Source: an uncultured Pseudomonadota bacterium | GTDB lineage: Bacteria; Pseudomonadota; Alphaproteobacteria; RF32; CAG-239 | Reading direction: 5' to 3' | DNA length: 54,496 nucleotides | NCBI GenBank assembly: GCA_902793695.1 | Contig: CADBEI010000012.1 | Span: 1-54,496 of the forward strand | In this document: in pieces, positions 8,601 through 16,700 of the stretch | Layout: every line of letters begins with the position of its first letter | Numbering within the stretch: position 1 is the stretch's first letter | Made by a program: the position numbers and the translations under genes | Notes under the pieces: model-generated | Seen by the model: the letters and a program-made list of their open reading frames with translations, nothing else | Databases searched by the model: none | What the model was told of the DNA's origin: nothing

Positions 8601-9762
8601 CCAACTGAGCCTGAATCGTCTTGTCGGTATTGATACCGCTCAACTGATTGAGCTCTGTGGTGGTAACATTTGATGACACCATCTTCTTCTGGCTGTTGGA
8701 AACGATAACTCTGTCGCCGTCCGCCACCGCAATACTGTCAACCACATTCTTAACCGCTTTTGCCGTAACCAACTGCGATTTCAGTTCTTCTTCGTCGGTA
8801 GAGGTAACTTCGTTTACAATCTGCGAAACAGCTTGTGTACCGTTCAGATTGAAGGTTGCTGCCGTGCTGCCCTGTGCACCGTTACCGACATTCAGTGCCT
8901 GACCGTTGGCAATTGTCGCACCGCCGCCCAATGTAGCCAAACCGGCCACATTCAGAGTGCCTTGGAAATCGGCATTACCTGTTTGAGCATCCAACGCAAC
9001 TTTAGTGTCGCTGCCGTTCTTCATGGTCAGCGCCTTACCGTCAACAACCGTGGTGTAAGTATTGGCGCCGCTGGTCTTTTCAAAGTTTTGTGCCACCTTG
9101 AAAGTCTTGGTACCGGTAATATCTTCCGGACCTGTCTTATGAACAACGGTGTCATCGATACCCTCAACATAGTTGCGTACCGCGCCGCTCGTAATCAGAT
9201 TGCCGTCATTGACATAAACGCCGTCGGTAATCAGATTAATCTGTTCAACCGTCGCCACCGCATTGGCAATCGTATCGGCATTGGTCTTTACCACGCCGGC
9301 CATCTTGGTCAGATTATCGCCGACATTGGCATTTGCTTCAATAATCGTGACATTATTGTTAGTCTTGATTTCCGCCGCCGGAGTTGCCGCACTTTGAGTT
9401 ACAAAGTCACCGAGATCAATCGCCACATCATCGGCGGAATTGGCATTAAACGTGTGTTCCACATCGTTAATCGTCAGCTTCAAATCACCCGTACCGACAT
9501 AGTTCTTAACCGCCTGCGAGGTTGCCAAAGCGTTGGCCGAACCTTCGCCGATACTATTAACTATACTGGTAACTACTGTTGATTCATCGCCAAAACTTAA
9601 ACCGCCGGTGGTTGCATCGCTGCTCAAAGTCGTCTTACCGCCCACGGTCACGTTGCCGTTGATTGCCGTCGTATCGTCGCCCTCGGTAATCGTAATCTGG
9701 TCACCGAGTTTAATTGTTTCGGCAACAACCTCAATTTTCTTGCCCGACGGAGTATCATCCAT
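2683..9762 (-). CDS. Giant trimeric autotransporter adhesin, C-terminal fragment with YadA anchor
   Basis: This is the distal 2,359 codons of the adhesin locus at 2683-18787. The last 95 residues form a YadA-type membrane anchor: a coiled-coil neck (SSAVNQVAHQLSDMRKEMRG), then beta strands ending in the aromatic YRVGVTYTF, as needed for insertion of type Vc (trimeric) autotransporters. Upstream are tandem passenger modules. One repeated unit has the pattern GG-F----G-W----TYKD, then H-V---IGTA-DLG and NTVNANIAALN-AIGD; another runs YVTKAEVHG, ADKT-IGT-TTGIKID, then PITSG--DTMATTATVYATVGNV. The first Met (9762) is internal to a passenger module; there is no signal peptide or ribosome site. The true frame continues upstream to a break near 9840. 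As it stands this fragment would not be exported unless the frame is restored. Confidence 0.85.
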   Translation of the reverse strand: MDDTPSGKKIEVVAETIKLGDQITITEGDDTTAINGNVTVGGKTTLSSDATTGGLSFGDESTVVTSIVNSIGEGSANALATSQAVKNYVGTGDLKLTINDVEHTFNANSADDVAIDLGDFVTQSAATPAAEIKTNNNVTIIEANANVGDNLTKMAGVVKTNADTIANAVATVEQINLITDGVYVNDGNLITSGAVRNYVEGIDDTVVHKTGPEDITGTKTFKVAQNFEKTSGANTYTTVVDGKALTMKNGSDTKVALDAQTGNADFQGTLNVAGLATLGGGATIANGQALNVGNGAQGSTAATFNLNGTQAVSQIVNEVTSTDEEELKSQLVTAKAVKNVVDSIAVADGDRVIVSNSQKKMVSSNVTTTELNQLSGINTDKTIQAQLDDKMNTGDWTTTVSNVKYIRGDKIAEKSIDSTQLNDDAVTTDKILNENVTLAKLEQGVQTSLGKADTALQNVKINGTALDKVDNAVNLAVVMDADDIEVPGVPSGYANDGKLISSGAVREYVTNAASNKVSKTGDTMSGALTINNGAATDVSLTTSGYIAATGGVKFDSEDRIMKGTYTGSLDLGTAGDGGNDYTLVTTKALASTVYDNSKNGQYKFGTADNQYINSDTDTTIGAAITRLNQGLYTVNNSALTSVMVNGEALQPTNNAVDILIGESTTSGNISVNGHNVAVKGVVTTDGTQDITATKTFKAQQKFTKTEQQIIEEQPVTVTYETDIDGKTLTIGKVGDAAITLNGDDGSSVFDGQMQVDGGIRTTTLNTSGAITSEGLITANAGVNTTTLTASGLITANKGVTIKDGEKLTFNNAELTKVLTGTAALTDDDDTIASSRVIKNAITEATDDMAKKTWVLGDEGSQRANFTAVGTETSNILADGVSRKIGDAINYLGQQTYTIKNKFGTDEDLGYDPDDATIIPANNVRKENSVNANIAALNDAIGDVNDLNVTLESGVEKNVVNAINKVNYDLQNASGYMSGYATKLEVHGDEDTTGDHVVLGELADTATIGTTTTGIKVDMTEAKNSVEVKAGTIKLGDKVAINNESGLTTIGTGNNTVKIQNGALEAAGNVTTAGLVIKNGADEQAYTSQTITRIDANSTNPLTEGSATTLATTQTVARTVGNVASLNTGNFQGTGGTVADKLFKLDDVIGSFSALGNDSSKGISSRNKLTNAIASLADNVAGGMGGSFNAGTGAWSGQIQTYKDQNQVTINSLLDGITHVSDVIGTAADLGYMPNPDDPDNPIAPKNGLLKSNTVNANLAVLNTVIGDKSIFNSTSGYTGNAKNAVDLVHAIEAVDTAVVQEVTRAQKVEGDIDNLDSDLGLVGDNKNLVNAINKVNETVKAIDGDYVTKAEVFGRDGETGDVVKIGQFADKTEIGTETTGIKIDDTATGKKIDVVADKINLGDKVAIDNETGLTTFGSGSNTVKVQNGAIEAAGTVKTTGLVLTNNTTPVSKVDAGTAPITSGATDTMATTATVYATVGNVAGLTTGNFDGSGDTVEAKLSALDTAVGNVSGLTTGNFEGSGDHVVNKLSALDSAIGDKSALGSDASNGIKDKSDVTHAIASLADNVKDGLGGEFNATTGKWGSNIQTYKDLTAVPVTSVMGAVNHVVDVIGTVADLGYDNSDPSNPKEPKNGVDKSNTVNANIAALNTAIGDTDTLAGTWDPSEDKNVVNAINKVNTLVNNTSSDVSDVKDSFGGNGFDGDGNWSASASTYRSTITVNKMMDAVNHVSNTIGSITDLGYNTSDLSILPINNVRKENTVNANITALNTAIGDTSTLAGTWESGEDKNVVNAINKVNTLVGEANTEISNIKDSFGGDFDTTTGEWTATVSTYYKTKNDVHTVIDAVNVVSDTIGKANQLTTGTQTELSASNTVNQNLRALNNALEAAKQSISSDYVTKPEIHGDNDAGTIDTVAIGDQAAKTVIGTSTTGVIVDTTNGGSGTRVDITGDRVNIGTTVEVNNQTGTVTFRGDNNSVEISDGNITAAGLSLGGNPVDSIDTGTAVTPSTASATTLATTATVAATVSSAMGGEIDPDTGKWSARVSTYLSTIEAESFLQAINHVSNTIGTAEQLGNSMNGVSRSNTVNTNIAAVNSTIGDLKGLSKELKNLTNGKGDEYNPQSVVEVLNNIDSTMGRIHGLANADGTVNSTRVVSTVGNNTNLARGTTIEDYLVSLDNAIGNRSYTSTNVVSQNSSTAAAISALDKSIGSAADLGKNPINGVKAGNSVNANIAAVNNALGDVSQLKNTYLLSDAVSMTDAVQRLDAQIYGMSSAVNQVAHQLSDMRKEMRGGFASAAALSALVPNARSDGKTSLSLGLGGYKGTQGVAIGGFHYLTDHLLLNAGASLGQDSDAMYRVGVTYTF

Positions 9763-9827
9763 CTTAATACCGGTTGTTGCTGTGCCGATTTCGGTCTTAT
9801 CCGCTTTATCGCCGATTTTAACCGTAT

Positions 9828-10646
9828 CTACCGTACTGGAATGAGCACATATTTATCGGTTAAGTCTTGTTTTACTTCTGTCAACGCACCGCTCAAAGCA
9901 CCGATATTGGCATTAATCGTCTTGTTGGCGCTCACACCGTTGGCTGTGCCGAGTTCGGCCGCCGTACCGATGACATTGGCACCGGCAATATGCTTAACTG
10001 CCGCCATAACATCGGTTACTTCAACCGGATTCGCGTCCTTATATGTTTGAACAGAATCGCTCCATACACCGGTGTTCGCATCAAACGTGTTGCCCAGCGC
10101 CGCCTTGATATGCGTAATATCCGTACCGGCCGCTGTAGTCAGGTTGTTAATTTTGTTGATGGCATTCACTACATTTTTGGTAACACCCTGATCCATTTCA
10201 ACGTTGATGTTTGATACGTTGCCCACTTTATTATTTAAAGCGGCAAGTTTATCTGCAACCGTATCACCGCTGCCGGCAAAGTTACCGCTGTCCAAAGCAA
10301 CCGCATTGCCTACCGTTGCGTAAACCGTTGCCGTGGTAGCCATGGTATCGGCCGCACCGCTCGTTATCGGTGCCGCACCGCCGTCAACTTTAGACACCGG
10401 AGTTGTCGCGTTGTCGCTCAAAATCAAACCGGCCGTCTTTACGGTGCCCGAAGTTTCAATCGTACCGTTCTGAATCTTAACGGTTTCACCCGCATTGCTG
10501 AATGTGGTGGCACCATTGGTATTGTTGACCGTCACTTTGTCACCGAGCTTAATCGTATCGGCAATAACTTCAATCTTTTTACCGTCATTGGTCGTATCAA
10601 TTTTGATTCCCGTCGTTGCCGTACCGATATTGGTCTTATCCGCCAA
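9828..10646 (-). CDS. Trimeric autotransporter adhesin, middle fragment
   Basis: A 272-codon open stretch of passenger modules (ADKTNIGTATTGIKID, TGVWSDSVQTYKD, IGTAAELGTANGVSANKTIN) with no start signals of its own. Its 5' side joins the N-terminal fragment if one copy of the 41-bp duplication at 10657-10738 is removed: the join reads EVHGVDGETGDTV, then NLGELADKTNIG. Its 3' side ends DKYVLIPVR-stop, where other copies of the module read YVTKAEVHG plus about ten residues. The spacing to the next conserved point is about 25 bp short, so a deletion that is not a multiple of three is likely. Confidence 0.75.
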   Translation of the reverse strand: MADKTNIGTATTGIKIDTTNDGKKIEVIADTIKLGDKVTVNNTNGATTFSNAGETVKIQNGTIETSGTVKTAGLILSDNATTPVSKVDGGAAPITSGAADTMATTATVYATVGNAVALDSGNFAGSGDTVADKLAALNNKVGNVSNINVEMDQGVTKNVVNAINKINNLTTAAGTDITHIKAALGNTFDANTGVWSDSVQTYKDANPVEVTDVMAAVKHIAGANVIGTAAELGTANGVSANKTINANIGALSGALTEVKQDLTDKYVLIPVR

Positions 10647-10656
10647 TTCGCCGAGA

Positions 10657-10738
10657 TTTACCGTATCGCCGGTTTCGCCGTCAACACCGTGAACTTCTTT
10701 ACCGTATCGCCGGTTTCGCCGTCAACACCGTGAACTTC
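10657..10738. repeat. 41-bp perfect tandem duplication in the adhesin gene
   Basis: Copy 1 is 10657-10697 and copy 2 is 10698-10738, each running from TTTACCGTATCGCC to CCGTGAACTTC. On the coding strand the second-read copy shifts frame and produces the stop at 10658. The unit contains part of the EVHGVDGETGDTV passenger motif. Confidence 0.95.
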
Positions 10739-13700
10739 TGCCTTGGTGGCATAACCCTCTTGTACACCCGTCAACGCGTTATTCAAAGCGGCAATGTTTT
10801 CGTTAACCGTCTTTGTCTTGCTCACGCCGTTGGCCGGAGTTACCGTCGGATCGGAGCTGTCATAACCCAAGTCTTCGGCATCGCCGATAACATCGGATAC
10901 ATAATTGATTGCTCCCATAATGGTTGTAAAGTCTTTCGGGGCCGGTGCATCAGATTCCTGTGCAACTTTATAGGCCGTCACCGAACCTTTCCACGAACCG
11001 TTTTCTTGGAAAGTACCGCCGGTTGCCGCTTCAATATTATCGGCCAAAGATTCAACCGCATTGGTCACGGATGTTACATCGGTAATCGCGTTGTTGCGCG
11101 GTGTCGGCCAAGTACCGATTCTATCGCCATCGCCCAAACCGTTGATTTCAATCTGCATATTATTATCAACGGTGGTAGAACGGGTAATTTCATTATTCAG
11201 TCTCGTGAGTAATTCATCAACATCGCCGCTGATACCCGTAATAACAATATCTTTCACATACGAGTCAAGGCTTTCGATTGCCGCCACCACATTGGTAGAA
11301 CCTTTAACCACCGTATCGCGATAATCCGGTTCCGAAAATCTGCCGACATTACCGATAGCGCTGTTCAATGCCGCCAAGTTGGCATTAACCGAATTGCTGT
11401 CGCTTAAACCGTTCTTCGGAGCCACCTCGCCGGCATAGCCCAAATCGGCTCTGGTGCCGATGTTGCTCACAACCTGCGACAACACACCTGTAATCGCGGT
11501 TGCACCGTTAATCTGACCATACTTAATCGGACTGTTATCCAAAATCGTCGCCTTCCAAGTACCGGTGGCATCAAACATACCGCCCATACCTCTTTCAACG
11601 TTGGCAGCCAAAGAATCGACCGCAACCGTAATGTTGCTCTTATCGCTGATAGCATTGTGCGTAAACGGACCGGAACCTACCCAGTTGCCCAAGTTGGTTA
11701 CATTCGTATTCAAGGTGTTGACGGTGTCGCCCATATTCGTCACCGCAGTATCCAATGTGCTTACGTTAGTGCTCAAGTCATTTACCGTACCGCCCAACGT
11801 GGTTACCGTGTCACCGAGGTTTGTGATATTGGTTTGCAGTTGTTCGTCTCTGGCAACCGATTCGTTTTTCGCCGTTGTCAAGGCGTTGCTTAAAACACCG
11901 ATATTCTTATTCACCGTATTGTTGGCACTCACGCCGTTGGCCGTACCGAGGTCTGCTGCCGTACCGATATTGCTGTTAAGTTTCAACACCGTATCAAATA
12001 TATTATCATATACAAGTGCTTCGGAATCTTTGTATGTCTTCATACTGCCCGACCATACGCCGGAAGAAGTCATATCACCGCCCAATCCGTTGCCGATATT
12101 GGTAACTTTGGCATTTAAATTCTCTACACTTGTATTCAAAGTGGTTACACGTCCGCCAATTGTATTGATATTGGTCTGCAACGTGTTTTCTTTGCCGGTG
12201 GCGCGATCAATTTCGTTTGTCAACGCCTCACTCAAAGCACCGATATTGGCATTAATCGTATTGTTGGCACTTACGCCGTTAGCCGTACCGAGTTCGGCCG
12301 CCGTACCGATAACACCGACAACGTGGTCAACTGCACCCATAACCGTGCTGACAGGTACCGCCGCACTGTCTTTATAAGTCTGTACCGTACCCGACCAATC
12401 GCCGCTATCATCAAACGAACCACCCATACCGGTACCGATTTTGTTAACTCTGGTCGAGATATTGTTTACGTTGTTGGTAAGGTTGGTAACACTGGTCTTA
12501 ACCGTGTTGATGGAGCCGCTCAACTCTGTTTCTTTTTCGGTTGCGCGCGTAATTTCCTGTTCCAACGCCGTATTTATCTGCGTTTCTCTGTTGGTGGCAC
12601 GATTGATTTCACCGGTCAGCGCACTGTTCAAAGCACCGATATTCTTATTAATTGTATTGTTGGCACTTACACCGTTGGTCGCCGCACCGAGTTCGGCCGC
12701 CGTACCGATAACATTGGCACCGGCAACGTGTCTTATAGCCTCCAGCAAATTACTTACCTGAACATCACTTGCGTCCTTATAGGTTCTTATACTGCCGGAC
12801 CATACGCCGCCTTCTGTCAAAGAACCGCCCATACCCGCACCGATGTTATTAACTTTGTTGGTCAGGTTTGTGACATTGGTATTAACTGTCGTAACTCTGC
12901 CGTCAACCGTGTTGATTGCTGTCTGCAAATCAGCTTCGGCACCTGTTGCGCGATTGATTTCGGAACTCAATGCCTGATCCACGGCCTTAATGGCATCAAC
13001 TGCCGTCGTGCTGTTTTTCGCCGCACCGACATAACTGTCGGCAATAAACGTACCGACATTGCCGAGTTTGCTGTTAATAGCCCCGATATTGGCATTGATT
13101 GTTTTGCTGGCACTCACACCGTTAATCGGCGTGGTTGTAGCTGTTTGTCCCAATTCGGCAGCCGTACCGATAACGTTGGCACCGGCCACATATTTCACAG
13201 CCTCCATTACGCTGCTGACAGGAACATCGGCCGTATCTTTATAAGTTCTGATGGAATCGCTCCATACGCCCGAACCTTCCGTAAACGTACCGCCCATACC
13301 GTTTGCCACGTTTGTAGCAAGCGAATTAACCGCATTGGTAATTCTCGTTCTTTGGCTGACGGTAATCGCAGGGTGAGTCAAAGCACCCAAATCGCCGATG
13401 CCATCGCCGATATTGCTGACATAGCTGTCAATCTTGGTAATTGCATCAACCACATCAGTAGCATTTTTCGCCAAATTGTTATAGCTGTTGGATTTAAATA
13501 TGCTTACATCACCCATAGCTTTATTGAGAGCGGCAAGGTTGGCATTAACCGTATTACTCTTGCTTAAACCGTTTTTCGGAGTTGATGTTCCGGTATAACC
13601 CAAATCGGCCACCGAACCGATAGTGTTGCTGATATGGTCGATTGCGTCGGTAATTTTATATACGGTAAGCGGATTCGTATCTTTATAAGTCTGAACATTG

Positions 13701-16700
13701 CCCGACCATACACCGTCACCGTTAAACGAACCGCCCATACCGGCAGAAACGTTGCCGGCAAGCGAGTTAATCGCATTGGTAACCGACGATCTGCTGCTGA
13801 CGGCATTGGAGGTTATATTACCCAAATTACCAACGGTCGTGGTTAATGTGTTCAAATTATTGGTCAAGTTATTTTCAACTTGTGTTGCACGCGAAATTTC
13901 GCCGGCAATATTGGCCGCATTGGTTTCTTCGGCCGACTGGGCACGCGATGTTTCTGCGGTAATAGCCGTTCGCAAAGTGGCTTCGGCATCAAGCGCACGC
14001 GTATTTTCGTCGTATGTTGCCTGATCCACGGCATTAATTGCCGCCACCAAATTACCGGCACCGGTTGCATGACCTCTCAAATTAGCCAACACACCTTCAA
14101 CACCTCTGGCACGTGTTACTTCGTTATCAATCTTAGTATCAAGTTGTCCTTCGGCAGCGGTTGCGCGTTCCGTTTCATGCGTAATGTCACCGCTCAATGC
14201 CGCTTCTGCGCGGGTAGCACGTCTGTTTTCCGCCGTTAACGAATTACTCAACGCCGTCAAATTTTTATTGACCGTGTTACTTACACTCAAACCGTTGGCA
14301 GGTGCTGAGCCAAAATCTTCCACTGTGCCGATGGCATCGCTGACATGTTGTACCGCACCCAATAAATTATAAACTGTTTTATTACCTAAGTAGGTTGAAG
14401 CGGTTCCGGACCATGTACCTCTGTTATTAAACGTACCGCCCATACCGTTTGCCACGTTTGTGGCGAGTGAGTTAACCGCTTTGGTTACTTTTGTTTTATC
14501 ACTGATGGCGTTATGTCTCAAATCGCTCAAATCACCGATATCAGTTCCGGTAGTTTGAATTTCCGCATCCAAACCATCCACCGTGCTCTTCAATGAGTTA
14601 ATGGCGTTAACCAGATTTACATCCAAACCTTCATCAATTGTTACCTGCAAATAGTTTAAGTCACCCTCAACTTTTTTGGCGCGCGTCACTTCATTATTAA
14701 TAGCCGTACGCAGTTTACCTTCTTCCGTAACCGCACGAGTATTTTCGTTGGTAATTGCCGTATTTAAAGTTGTTTCGGCTGTTTTGGCTCGATTCACTTC
14801 TTTGGTCAGAGCATTATCAACCGCATTGACTGCCGCCACCAAGTTACTCTTACCGGAGGCACTTCCCGTTAAATTATTCAAATTACCGATATGGGTTTCG
14901 TTGGTTTTAATCTGTCCGTCCAAAGTCAGCACGGCGGTTGTCAAATCTCCGGCCCCATAAACGTAATTGCCGGTGCCCAAATTGGCAATATTGCCGATTG
15001 CCGTTTCGGTATTACCGATACGAGTTTTAGCCTTATCAATGGCGTTATCCAATGCCACTAACTGACCGGAAACGGTTTTGGAAAGATAGTTCAAGTTTGT
15101 ACGATTACCGACCGTAGAAACAGTATCTGTTGAATTTACGGTACCGTTACTGTTGGCTAAACCGTGAATCAAACCGGTCGTGTAAGACATATTATTAAGT
15201 GCTTGCACAATATTTGACGGGCTACCGGAACTGCCGTAAGTCAGGTTTTTGTTTGCCGTATCAATTTGGCTGCGATACCCTACTTCACTGCGCAAAGTAT
15301 TAAGGTTATTACGGTTGGTCAACATACCCGAATAGGTGGTAGCCAACTGCACATCGAGTTTGTTGATGTTGGCGGCAATATTGGTACTGGTATTACCGTT
15401 ATACGGACCGACATAGTTACCGCTGGCAACCTTACCGATTGCCTGGTCGATTGCTTCAAATGTATCGCCGATGGTCGGAACCGCATCAAAACTGCCGGCA
15501 CCGTCCCCGCTGTCTGATACAGGCGTACTTGTGGTAATATTGCCGAAACGAACCTGCCATGTATCAATCTTGGAATCGATTCGTTTCAGATTTTCTGCCA
15601 CTGTATTATTGTTACGGCCGAACTGTGTATCAAACAGATAGTTTGTACCGTTCAGCGTCCCCAAAGCATTTGCCACCGTTCTGGTGGAAGCAATGGTATT
15701 TTCATCGCCGTAATGGCTGTTGTTATCATATAAGTTATCACTGCCGGAAAATGTATCCATAATCCGACCGTTAAATTGGATTGTATTACGCTTGCTGGCA
15801 TCCGCATCCAAATTATAATCGGTCGTACCCATATACAGCTTTTTGCCGTTGGCAATGGTAATGCCGTCTTTATTAAGAGTATTTACTGCCGTGCCGCTCG
15901 CATTTTTAACGATAATCGTACCGGTTCCGTCGGATTCGGTCAAAATATTGACAGCCTGCTTATTACTGCCGTTGGTGAGCGTAATTGAGTTCTTGGTCTG
16001 TTCGTTTCTCAAGTTAGTACCGTCGGTCAGCTTAAACGTACCACCGGAAGTTGTTGATTTCAACTCTGCCATCAAAGTCGGATCGGTGGTGGCACTGCCA
16101 CCGGCGTACATTGATAAAGCACCTTGAGGAGTGGTATCGCCGGAATTAACCATTGTTATACCGGATTTACCGAAACTGTTGTTTAAATATAACTGACTGC
16201 CGTCAGCCGTACTTTGCATATTGACCATCGGAGTTGCGCTGGTACCGCTGTTATAACGGGAAAGCGTTATCTGTCCGTTGGTGTCGTTCGGACGATTCAT
16301 AACCGCCACCGGTGCATTACCGCCGCGATTATACACAACTATATCGCCTTTACTGCCATCCAACTTAATTTGCGGAGTGGCATTGGTTCCGGCATACATT
16401 GTAAAGGTTTTGGCATCATCAACACGGATATTGTTTTTGAAAATAGAATTTGCATTAACCGTCAACTGGTCGGTAGCCGCATTACCAAGAGCAATATCAT
16501 CACCGTTGATATAGGTTTTGGCGTTAACCGTCAGTGTATCGGTGCCTTCAGCATTACCGAGCGTCGTATTGCCGTCAACCTTTAAATTACCGTAAGTCCA
16601 GATATCGCCGGTATCATAGGCCATTGTTATCCGGTTAGCATCGCCGTTTTTCACCGTAATACTGTTCTTAAAGGTTGAAGCAGCATTAACCAACAACTTA

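Noticed and set aside
12323-13567. 414-codon plus-strand open frame inside the adhesin
   Set aside because: Same shadow effect, caused by repeated modules with no stops in the antisense frame.
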